From Paraburkholderia sp. LEh10 (lineage in GTDB: Bacteria > Pseudomonadota > Gammaproteobacteria > Burkholderiales > Burkholderiaceae), in assembly GCF_017814945.1 (NCBI RefSeq), contig NZ_JAGIPX010000021.1, forward strand, positions 1 through 45,908: a stretch of DNA of 45,908 nucleotides, written 5' to 3'. The position numbers and the translations under genes are program-made. Positions 17,173-24,573 of this stretch are shown here, piece after piece. The notes below the pieces were generated by a model. The model saw only the letters and a list, made by a program, of their open reading frames with translations, searched no databases and was not told where the DNA came from. Each line of letters begins with the position of its first letter. Positions within the stretch are counted from its first letter, which is position 1.

Positions 17173-18699
17173 CTATTCGCGGGCTTCGCGTCCGCCCGCA
17201 GACGGGCTCTTGCCATCGGCCTTGTCGTCACTGGACGTATCGCGCAAACCATGCGCGCCCATCAGCCGGTACAGCGTCACGCGCGAAATGCCGAGGTCGG
17301 TCGCCGCCTCGTTGAGCCGGTTCCGGTGCCGCAGCAGCGCAGCTTCGATCGCGCGCTTCTCGGCGGCCTCGCGCGCCTGCGCGAGGCTTACGGTCTGCTG
17401 TTCGCTGAAGTTCGCGAGGTCGAGATCGTCGGCGCAGATCAGCTTGCCCTCCGCCATCACGATCGCGCGGCGCACGCGGTTGATCAGTTCGCGCACATTG
17501 CCCGGCCAGTGGTAGTTGTACATCGCTTCGATGGCCGACGGCGTGAAGCCGCGAAGCTTGCGCGCGTTATCGGTCTTGAACTTGCCGAGGATGTGATGCG
17601 CGAGCAGTTCGATGTCCTTGCCGCGCGCGCGCAGCGGCGGTTCGTCGACGCGCAGCACGCACAGCCGGTGAAACAGGTCAGAACGGAAGCGCCCGTCGCG
17701 CATCGCGTCTTCCAGATCGACGTGCGTCGCGGAAATGATGCGCACGTCGACGGCAATCGATTCGTGGCCGCCAAGGCGCTCGATCTTGCCTTCCTGCAGG
17801 AAGCGCAACAGGCTCGCCTGGCTTTCCATCGGCAGATCGCCGATTTCGTCGAGAAACAGCGTGCCGCCGTTGGCCGCCTCGACGCGGCCGATCTTGCGCT
17901 GGTTCGCGCCCGTGAACGCACCGCGCTCGTAGCCGAACAGCTCCGATTGCAGCAGATGATGCGGGATCGCGCCGCAGTTGATCGGGATGAACGGCGCCTT
18001 GCGGCGCGGCGAGCGCTCGTGGATCGCAAGCGCCGTCAGTTCCTTGCCCGTGCCCGACTCGCCGGAGATGAACACGCTCGCGTCGGTGTTCGCGACCTTG
18101 CGGATGGTGCGAAACAACTGCTGCATCGCTTCGCAGGTGCCGACCATCTCGTCGTCGCTGACGGCCGTCGTGTCGGGCGGCATGTCGGCGTCGCAGAGAT
18201 TCATCATGCCGTACGCGTGGCCGATCAGATAGTCGATCGTCGCGTTCGCCACGGGAATCTTCACGTAATCGAAGCAGTAGTGGCGGATCAGCCGCCGCAC
18301 GGTAGGGTCGGCGAGCCGCTCAGGATTCGCGAGTGCGATCCAGCCGACCTGCTGTTGCCGCAGGCTTGCCTCCAGCGCGGGCAGATCGCGCACCGCGAAG
18401 CTCGCCATGTCCACGAGGCCCGCGCAGATCGTCGCGGGCTTGATGAGCCGGCCGATTTCATGCGCGGAGCGCGCGACCAGCACGCTCCAGCCACGGCTCT
18501 TCAGATGCTCGACGAGCCCGTCGTCCGGCGTGCGCGCGGCGTACAGCAGGATGCGCCCGACCGTTTCGGGCGCCGCGCCGCGCGGCGTGTCGACGGCCGT
18601 CGGTTGCGCGCCGGCTGTCTCAGATCCGCGTGAGACGGCGAGGCGCAGCCCTGTGCCGGCAAGCGGGATAACGGAGCTCAGGTGAGAAGATTCACGCAC
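17173..18699 (-). CDS. Sigma-54 enhancer-binding regulator, VpsR/BerB type
   Basis: Transcription activator for RNA polymerase with sigma-54; 508 residues. A leader of about 47 residues precedes a receiver-like domain (RILLYAARTPDDG...) that keeps an Asp at the end of the third strand (GLVDM, Asp97). Next come the AAA+ domain with Walker A GESGTGKE, the sigma-54-contacting loop GAFTGA, GGTLFLDEIGD and NYHWPGNVREL, and a C-terminal Fis-type helix-turn-helix (LNEAATDLGISRVTLYRLM). The GTG start at 18699 has GAGG and lies 24 bases after the fapF-like stop, so it is probably the last gene of the fap-like operon. It is a close paralogue of the gene at 22872. VpsR (Vibrio) and BerB (Burkholderia) control biofilm matrix genes in response to c-di-GMP; the same role here is inference. 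Confidence 0.9.
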   Translation of the reverse strand: MRESSHLSSVIPLAGTGLRLAVSRGSETAGAQPTAVDTPRGAAPETVGRILLYAARTPDDGLVEHLKSRGWSVLVARSAHEIGRLIKPATICAGLVDMASFAVRDLPALEASLRQQQVGWIALANPERLADPTVRRLIRHYCFDYVKIPVANATIDYLIGHAYGMMNLCDADMPPDTTAVSDDEMVGTCEAMQQLFRTIRKVANTDASVFISGESGTGKELTALAIHERSPRRKAPFIPINCGAIPHHLLQSELFGYERGAFTGANQRKIGRVEAANGGTLFLDEIGDLPMESQASLLRFLQEGKIERLGGHESIAVDVRIISATHVDLEDAMRDGRFRSDLFHRLCVLRVDEPPLRARGKDIELLAHHILGKFKTDNARKLRGFTPSAIEAMYNYHWPGNVRELINRVRRAIVMAEGKLICADDLDLANFSEQQTVSLAQAREAAEKRAIEAALLRHRNRLNEAATDLGISRVTLYRLMGAHGLRDTSSDDKADGKSPSAGGREARE

Positions 18700-18723
18700 G
18701 ATCTGCCTCGTATGGGTGTCACG

Positions 18724-20187
18724 TCAAAATATGTAGGGAAACCGCAAGCCGACAACGTAGTTCGGCGCATCGGGTGCATGCCGATCGAGACGGAACCGTT
18801 GATCGTCAGATGCCTGTTCACGACATGGTTCAGGCCGAAGTTCATCCCCGCGGCGGTCGTCTCGCTGACGGGCACTTGCACGTAGTCGCCGCCGCGCGCC
18901 TTCGTCTTCGACGAGGGCTGTAGCGCGAGCGTGTACGAGATGCTGGCCGAGTCCTTGTCGAAGAACGCAAGCGCCACGCCCGCGCCGAGCTGGAAGATGT
19001 CGCCGAGCTTCACGGTCGCCGGTTGCGTCTGGCCCTGCACCGACGAGATATCCGCGAACGAGCGTGCGATGTTGTACGTATAGGAGACGCTGCCGAACAG
19101 CACGACGGGGTCGTAGGTCTTCAGCACCGACAGGCCCGCCGTGACGTTCCAGAAGCCCGCGCCCGTCGGCAGCTTCGATGGCGCGACGAGATTGGTGTTG
19201 TCGGGCGCGAGCTGCACGACCTTGAGGCCGAACGGCCGTGCCCGTCGGCGCTTTCACGCGCAGGCTGCCGACCACGTCCGGAATGTTGTTGGTCTCTTTC
19301 AGGATCTGATAGTAGATCCCGAAGTTGACATCGCCGATCGCGTTCGAGTTGACGGACGCATCCGACAGCGTGTTCGCCGCGCCCCCCGCGCCGCCGACGA
19401 TGAACTGGCTGTGCCCGTACACGTACGGCACGCCGACATCGACGCTGATGCGATCCGTGAGGCCATAGCGCGTGTCGAGGTCGGCCATGACTTGATGCGA
19501 CTTGGTCTGCCCCAGGTTGATGTTGCCGAGGAAGATCGCGTCGAGCGCGAGGAAGCCCGACAGTTGCAGCTGGCGGCGGTCGTAGTAGGTATCGCTGATA
19601 CCCCAGTCCAGCGTCAGCCGATGACCGAAGAGGCGCGCGTGCTCGCGCTGCGCGACGGCTTCTTCGGCCTGGGTGCGCACGGGCTCGGCCGCTTTCTGCG
19701 TTTGCCCGACGGCGCCTTCCGGCACGCCGGAGCCGCGCGCCTGAGCGTTGGGATTGCTCGTGCCCGGCGACCCCGCGGCCGTCGAGCCTTCCGGCGCGGG
19801 CGGATTGACGGGCACGCCCGTTGCGGTGCGCGTCGCGTTGCCCGGTGCGGGCGCGCCCGGCGTCACCTGCGCGAGCGGCGGCAGCGGCATCGGCAGACCG
19901 TCCGCGCCCGGCTGCCCGGCGACGGCCGCGCTGCCCGCGGGCGCGCCATAGCCCGGCGCGCCGCGGCCGCGCTGCGACATCTCCAGATTCGTCACCTGCC
20001 GTTCGAGCGATTGAATCTGCCGCTGCTGCTCGTCGACGACGCGCATCAACGTGTTGAGCCGCTCTTCGAGCGACTGACTGCCAATGGCTTGCGCATAGAC
20101 CCCGTGCGAGAGTGCGAAGAGCATCGCAGCAGCAGGAATAGCCGCGAGTCGGACTCGCGGCTTTCCGTCTTTTGTACTGGTTATCAT
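18724..20187 (-). pseudogene. FapF-like outer-membrane transporter, frameshifted
   Basis: The reconstructed product is an exported outer-membrane barrel. It has a signal peptide (MITSTKDGKPRVRLAAIPAAAMLF...VYAQA), a coiled coil at about residues 40-70 (LEERLNTLMRVVDEQQRQIQ, SLERQVTNLE), a Pro/Gly/Ala-rich linker, and a beta-barrel from RLTLDWGISDTYYDRRQLQL to the C-terminal NYVVGLRFPYIF, ending in the Phe typical of outer-membrane proteins. This plan matches FapF, the trimeric amyloid-secreting pore of Pseudomonas. Two single-base shifts break it: an extra base near 19232-19240 (removing one C restores KAPTGTAFGLKVVQLAPDN) and a missing base near 18771-18778. The middle of the barrel (19217 to about 18775) is therefore read in another frame. 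The start at 20187 has GGGGGA upstream. It may be real decay or sequencing error. Confidence 0.72.
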
Positions 20188-20301
20188 TGTTATTTCCCCC
20201 GGCAAAGCCGGCAGCGCTTGGCTCGTTCTTATGCTTCGCGTTGCCGTTTTTCATTGCGACTTCTCCTCCTGGTGACGCTCGTCAACGGGTGGCTGCCCGT
20301 G

Positions 20302-20678
20302 TTATCTCCTGAGTGCGTTTTGCAGGGCTGGTAGTACGGCTGCCTGGCGCGCCATCGCAGGCGACATCTGGGCCGTCTGCAAGGAGAGCTGCAACTGGTT
20401 GGCGACGTACTGGTTATTGCCTGCAATCTGTAGGAGTTGCGCAATTGCGCCGGCCTGTTGCGCATTGCCGGGAGCAACGGTTTGCGACGCGAGGCCGGCG
20501 GGCGTCTGAGCGCGACGGTCACGCCGCCGTTGCACATCGGGTGCACCGATTTCGTAAGCGGAATACCTGCGAGGGTAGACGTGTCGATGGTCGCTTGTGC
20601 GTTCACTTGCGCACACAATGAGCAAGTTGCGAACGCAACGGCGAGTTGTAACGCCGGGAGCCGTTCAGACCCGGACAT
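20302..20678 (-). pseudogene. Small exported protein of fap-like operon, frameshifted
   Basis: I do not recognise the family. The ATG at 20678 (MSGSERLPALQLAVAFATCS) has an excellent AAAGGAG seven bases upstream and encodes a signal peptide ending in VNAQA. The mature part begins ATIDTSTLAGIPLTKSVHPM. At about 20505-20512 one base is missing (GCGCTCAG for probable GCGCTGCAG). After this, the sensible frame continues as QTPAGLASQTVAPGNAQQAG and on to LQNALRR with a TAA at 20302. The restored product would be about 126 residues, Gln/Ala/Asn-rich and probably helical. It lies between the amyloid-like gene and the fapF-like gene, so it may be an accessory of the secretion system, perhaps in the position of FapE. 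Confidence 0.6.
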
Positions 20679-20691
20679 GCTGGTCTCCTTT

Positions 20692-20911
20692 GTCGACCGG
20701 AGTTGGCGCTTTAGCGCCTTACTCCGGTCCCATGCACGAAGGTGCGGTCGACCGGAGTTGGCGCTTTGGCGCGTTATTCGCGTTCCATGCACGAAGGTGC
20801 GGTCGACCGGAGTTGGCGCTTTGGCGCCTTACTCCGGTCCCATGCACGAAGGTGCGGTCGACCGGAGTTGGCGCTTTGGCGCGTTATTCGCGTCCCATCC
20901 ACGAAGGTGCG
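20692..20911. repeat. Four 55-bp tandem repeats, ABAB order
   Basis: Four head-to-tail units of exactly 55 bases start at 20692, 20747, 20802 and 20857, each with GTCGACCGGAGTTGGCGCTTT at its head and CACGAAGGTGCG at its end. Units 1 and 3 share GCGCCTTACTCCGGTCC, while 2 and 4 share GCGCGTTATTCGCGT. The true higher-order unit is therefore 110 bp, present twice. Type-A units fold into a strong hairpin (GACCGGAGT with ACTCCGGTC around GGCGC/GCGCC). The array ends just before the ribosome-binding site of the next gene of the operon. The unit length is not a multiple of 3, and no frame makes sense. Confidence 0.95.
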
Positions 20912-20969
20912 CTCAAATCGCGCCGGCGCTGTACGGCCGCCGGCGCATCCCGTATCGCTTCCTTACCTG

Positions 20970-21750
20970 TTACTTGCTGGTGCTCAACGAAGCGATCGCG
21001 AGGCCGTTGTGCTGCACGTTGCCCGCGCCGCCGGCGATGTTCACGCCGATGTTGCCCGTCGCATGACTGAGCGCACCCGTGCCCAGCGTCGCCGTGCTTT
21101 CGAACGAACCGTGGAACGCCACGGCCGCCGTCTGCGTCGAGTCAGACGAGGCGACCATCGCGCCGTGGGTGTCCTTCGAGACCGTCGATGTGGAAGCCGC
21201 ATGCTGTTGTTCTGCACGTTGCTGACGCCCGACGCCACGAGAGCGTGTCCATTTGTCGAGACCTCCAGGCGCGCCGCCTGGCGCCGTCGACAACGGCGCG
21301 AGCGCACCCGTCACCGACTGCGAAAGGTTGCCGCCGATACCCGGCGCCGGCTGTCCGATGCCGCCCGAGTTGAGCGCGACGTTGTTGGTGGTGGCGTTGC
21401 CCGTCAGGATGCGCGTGACGGCCTGCAGTCCCGCGCCGCCGGCGACATTCCTGTCGAGGCCCGTCGAGCCGTGCGCGTTGGTCAGATCGGCGTCGGACGC
21501 GACTTGCGCCATCGTTGGGTTGAAGCTGTTGGTGGGGAAGGTCGAGACGCGCGATGTCACGGGATCCTGATCCTTCGGCACCGGCGCATATGCGATGCGC
21601 GGCATGACTTCGCGCTCGACGACGATGTCGCCCGGATTCAGGCCTGCGCAAAAGCCCGGCCCGCGAGGCCCGCTGTGAACACGCCGGCGCATGCGGCCAG
21701 CCAGAGCGCGAGCGTCGCGCGGCTGCACCGCGTCCCGATGAAGCCTTCAT
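20970..21750 (-). pseudogene. Fap-type amyloid-like secreted protein, frameshifted
   Basis: The reconstructed product is an exported, Gly/Asn/Ala/Thr/Ser-rich protein of about 255 residues. The ATG at 21750 (MKASSG, GGGGA upstream) must shift frame to reach a clear signal peptide (SRATLALWLAACAGVF...FAQA), and again to reach LNPGDIVVEREVMPRIAY. Two related C-terminal motifs, HALVASGVSNVQNNSMAAS and VNIAGGAGNVQHNGLAIAS, resemble the Asn/Gln-containing imperfect repeats of FapB/FapC amyloid subunits. Probable indels lie near 21725 (one missing), 21640 (one missing), 21270 (one extra) and 21199 (one missing). It sits 83 bases after the first operon gene. Assignment as an amyloid subunit rests on motif resemblance and on the neighbouring barrel gene. 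Confidence 0.6.
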
Positions 21751-21833
21751 TTTACGTATCCCCGTTATAACCGGTACGGACTGCGAAATAACGCGCGTTC
21801 GTTTCGTTGCGATTGCCCGCTGCCGTGTTGCCT

Positions 21834-22325
21834 TTACTTCCTCTGGTAGTTCGCGACGTTGCCTTGCGCGGCGCGGGCTGCGTCGATGGGGACGGGCAGC
21901 GGTGACGGCGGCGCGATTTCGTCCCACAGCGTCACCGACGCGCCGCGCATCAGCTGCGGCGTCGCTGCGACCATCATCACCATGCCCGCCGCGCCGCCGC
22001 GCTGGCGCGACAGCACCTGGTCGTGGAGCGCGACGTCGCTCAGCGCGTCGTCGGCGGGGATGTTCAGCACCTGCGCGCTCGTCGCGCTTGCGCTTGCGGC
22101 GTCCGTGCCTGCCGCCTCGTCCGTCGTCGCTGCGACGTTCGATGGTTCGCCGGCTGCGAGATCGGCTGCCTGCTGCGCGGCCATTACAGTCGTGCCGCTC
22201 GCGACCGATTGTTCCTGTGCGCTCGCGCCGGCCGGGAGCGCCGCCAGGGCGAGTGCGCCGCACACGGCGAGGCTGGCGGGCAGCAACGGAATCGGCCTCG
22301 CGTCGGTGCGGAAAACGAGTCGCAT
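21834..22325 (-). CDS. Small secreted protein, first gene of fap-like operon
   Basis: I do not recognise the family. The 163-residue product has a signal peptide (IPLLPASLAVCGALALAALP, ending AGASAQE). A low-complexity Ala/Ser/Thr region follows, and then a compact segment, ADDALSDVALHDQVLSRQRGG, after which come AAGMVMMVAATPQL and a C-terminal part ending in NVANYQRK. LSRQRGG recalls a double-glycine processing site, which is interesting because the Fap system of Pseudomonas includes a C39-type peptidase (FapD), although none is found here. The start has AAGGAG nine bases upstream and lies about 18 bases after the predicted transcription start of a sigma-54 promoter. It is the only structural gene of the operon that is intact. 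Confidence 0.75.
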   Translation of the reverse strand: MRLVFRTDARPIPLLPASLAVCGALALAALPAGASAQEQSVASGTTVMAAQQAADLAAGEPSNVAATTDEAAGTDAASASATSAQVLNIPADDALSDVALHDQVLSRQRGGAAGMVMMVAATPQLMRGASVTLWDEIAPPSPLPVPIDAARAAQGNVANYQRK

Positions 22326-22352
22326 GATGTCTCTCCTTCGTACAGGAGATTT

Positions 22353-22368
22353 AGCGAAACATGTGCCA
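22353..22368 (-). promoter_or_regulatory. Sigma-54 (-24/-12) promoter of fap-like operon
   Basis: On the minus strand TGGCACATGTTTCGCT matches the sigma-54 consensus TGGCAC-N5-TTGC(A/T) at all but one position of the boxes, and the invariant GG and GC are exactly 10 bases apart. Transcription would start near 22343, leaving a short leader with AAGGAG before the ATG at 22325. The two adjacent sigma-54 activators support the call. Confidence 0.78.
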
Positions 22369-22443
22369 TCCGTCGCAATCCATTGATGCGATTGGCCCCG
22401 CTGAAATAGATCGGACGCCGGCTCGTCGAAATCGGGTGAAAAC

Positions 22444-22459
22444 GTTTCAGCGCTGAAAC
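22444..22459. promoter_or_regulatory. Perfect palindrome, candidate activator site
   Basis: GTTTCAGCGCTGAAAC is a perfect 16-bp palindrome about 100 bases upstream of the predicted sigma-54 transcription start. A further half-site, CGCTGAAA, occurs at 22399-22406. Distance and symmetry fit an upstream binding site for a dimeric Fis-type helix-turn-helix of the enhancer-binding proteins. Confidence 0.55.
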
Positions 22460-22630
22460 CTCAGTCTAAAACGGTGGATTTCAAATCGGTGCGTTATCTG
22501 CAACGACTGTGCAGTATGTTGATAAAAAAGTATGGTGAATGCGCTTCCAACGGAATTAACCGCTCCTCGATGAGCATGCTCATGACCAGCAAACCCTTGC
22601 CGGACAAGGCTCTACGATTTAATTTGCATA

Positions 22631-22658
22631 TTTGTTTTCGACGGCTCGCGCGTATAGT
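22631..22658 (+). promoter_or_regulatory. Possible sigma-70 promoter of second regulator
   Basis: TATAGT at 22653-22658 is preceded after 16 bases by TTTGTT at 22631-22636 in an unusually AT-rich stretch. It would give a leader of about 205 bases before the regulator at 22872. The -35 match is weak. Confidence 0.35.
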
Positions 22659-22684
22659 AAGCTCTCATCCACAGACACAATTTT

Positions 22685-22704
22685 AAAAAAGCCCAGTACT
22701 GGGC
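22685..22704 (-). terminator. Palindromic hairpin with T-run on minus strand
   Basis: GCCCAGTACTGGGC (22691-22704) is a perfect palindrome. Read leftward, it is followed by TTTTTT, giving an intrinsic-terminator shape that would stop antisense transcripts before they enter the fap-like promoter. On the plus strand it lies in the leader of the regulator without a U-run. The rest of the 22326-22871 gap holds the promoter elements listed separately and no convincing ORF. Confidence 0.45.
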
Positions 22705-22871
22705 CGTTTCAATACACGCGCCGTTTTTCGGGGATCAGCTGTCCGTACGGAATGGAATGGCCGTTCGGTTTTCGCGGTTGCGAATCCCGTGCGAATAGGC
22801 GTGCCTGAAAGCGAAATCCAGATCAGCACATGCCGTCATCCTTAACGTTCGTTGACGAGAGGATCTGAATA

Positions 22872-24266
22872 ATGGAATCCGCCACGCGGCAACTGATTTA
22901 CGTATCAAGAGATCCCAGCGCTGAGTTGAACACGCGTTTTCACGAGCGCGGCTGGCACGTGGAGGTGGTCAGTTCGGCACGCGACGCGCGCCGCGCGGTG
23001 CGCACGGGGATGGCGGCGGGTGGTCTGCTCGATCTGTCGAGCTGTTTTCAGCAGCACGAAATTGCTGCATTCGAGTCGTGCCTGACGATGCCCAACGTCG
23101 GCTGGGTCGCGACCACAATGGCCGGGCAATTGCAGGACGCCGCGTTGCGCCGGCTCGTGCGCGACTACTGTTTCGATTACGTGACTGTGCCTTACTCCGG
23201 CGACCGGATCGTCGATTCGGTCGGTCATGCGTATGGCATGGTTTCACTCGGCGAACCCGCTTCGAACGACGCTTCGCCAGGCGGCTCCGAAGGCGAGATG
23301 GTCGGTTCGTGCGACGCGATGCTCGCGCTGTTCCGCTCGATCCGCAAGGTCGCGATGACGGACGCGCCCGTGTTCATTTCGGGTGAATCCGGCACGGGCA
23401 AGGAACTGACGGCCGTCGCCATTCACGAGCGCTCGTCGCGCCGCAACGCGCCATTCGTCCCTATCAACTGCGGCGCGATTCCGCCGCATCTGCTGCAATC
23501 GGAGTTGTTCGGCTACGAGCGCGGCGCGTTCACGGGCGCGAACCAGCGCAAGATCGGACGCGTCGAGGCAGCGAACGGCGGCACGCTGTTTCTCGACGAA
23601 ATCGGCGACCTGCCGCTCGAAAGCCAGGCGAGCCTGTTGCGCTTCCTGCAGGAGCGCAAGGTAGAGCGGCTCGGCGGACATGGCTCGATCGAAGTGGACG
23701 TGCGGATCATTTCCGCGACCCACGTCGACATGAACACGGCGATGATCGAAGGGCGCTTCCGCTCGGACCTGTATCACCGGCTGTGCGTGCTGCAGATCGA
23801 CGAGCCGCCGCTGCGCGCGCGCGGTAAGGACATCGAGCTGCTCGCGCGGCACATGCTCGAACGTTTCAGGAAAGACGCGAGCCGCCGGTTGCGCGGGTTC
23901 GCGCCCGACGCGATCGCGGCGCTTCACAACTACAGCTGGCCGGGCAACGTGCGCGAGCTGATCAACCGCGTGCGGCGCGCGATCGTGATGTCGGAAGGGC
24001 GCGCGATCACCGCGCGCGATCTCGAGCTGGCCGAGTACGTCGAAATCGTTCCCGTGTCGCTCGCGCAGGCGCGCGAGGCGGCCGAGCGGCAGGCGATCGA
24101 ACTGGCGCTGCTGCGTCATCGCGGACGTCTGGGCGATGCCGCGCAGGAGCTCGGTATTTCGCGCGTGACGCTGTACCGTCTGCTGTGCTCGCACGGCATG
24201 CGGCATATGGAGAGCGAGCCGCTCGCCCCGCACGCGGAGTTGCCATCGACGATGCCGCATCTGTGA
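22872..24266 (+). CDS. Second sigma-54 enhancer-binding regulator, VpsR/BerB type
   Basis: Activator of sigma-54 promoters, 464 residues, a close paralogue of the protein encoded at 17173-18699 but without its N-terminal extension. The receiver-like domain (residues 8-125) has Asp54 at the expected acceptor position (GLLDL). The AAA+ domain has GESGTGKE at 171-178, GAFTGA at 218-223 and FLDEIGD after it. The Fis-type helix-turn-helix (LGDAAQELGISRVTLYRLL) is near the end. The ATG at 22872 follows GAGAGG. The gene is divergent from the fap-like operon, whose first promoter has sigma-54 form, so that operon is its most likely target. By homology to VpsR and BerB it may respond to c-di-GMP. Confidence 0.9.
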   Translation: MESATRQLIYVSRDPSAELNTRFHERGWHVEVVSSARDARRAVRTGMAAGGLLDLSSCFQQHEIAAFESCLTMPNVGWVATTMAGQLQDAALRRLVRDYCFDYVTVPYSGDRIVDSVGHAYGMVSLGEPASNDASPGGSEGEMVGSCDAMLALFRSIRKVAMTDAPVFISGESGTGKELTAVAIHERSSRRNAPFVPINCGAIPPHLLQSELFGYERGAFTGANQRKIGRVEAANGGTLFLDEIGDLPLESQASLLRFLQERKVERLGGHGSIEVDVRIISATHVDMNTAMIEGRFRSDLYHRLCVLQIDEPPLRARGKDIELLARHMLERFRKDASRRLRGFAPDAIAALHNYSWPGNVRELINRVRRAIVMSEGRAITARDLELAEYVEIVPVSLAQAREAAERQAIELALLRHRGRLGDAAQELGISRVTLYRLLCSHGMRHMESEPLAPHAELPSTMPHL

Positions 24267-24345
24267 GCGCGCCGGCCGGCACGCTCGGCGTCCGGTTTCG
24301 TTGGTTGCCTTACTTCCTTTGTCGCCTGACTGGCGGCGTGTCTTC

Positions 24346-24376
24346 CGAAAAACCCAGCCGGTCGGCCGGGTTTTTT
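24346..24376 (+). terminator. Terminator after second regulator
   Basis: A GC-rich stem (CCCAGCCG with CGGCCGGG, one mismatch) flanked by AAAA is followed by TTTTTT, about 80 bases past the regulator stop. The rest of the 307-base gap to thyA shows nothing I can identify beyond thyA's own leader. Confidence 0.75.
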
Positions 24377-24573
24377 CATTTTCGACGCGCTCTGCTTCTC
24401 GACGCCACCCCGCAGCCGCCTGCCGTTCAGCACGGTGGCGTCGCGCATGGCGAGGCTGCGCGCCGTGCGTTCCCGCGGGGAATGACGGTGCCCACCGGCA
24501 TTCGTTCAGCTTGCTAGAATCGGGGTTTTCCCAAAACCGCCGGCACCTCTCGCGCACGGCCGAAGGAACCCGC

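Noticed and set aside
20692..20911. Possible CRISPR array
   Set aside because: The 55-bp units are contiguous with no unique spacers and no cas genes nearby.
22474..22686. 70-residue ORF in the regulator leader
   Set aside because: No ribosome-binding site, poor coding bias and overlap with AT-rich promoter DNA.
22705..22871. c-di-GMP riboswitch before the second regulator
   Set aside because: I looked for the GEMM core and its paired stems and did not find them.
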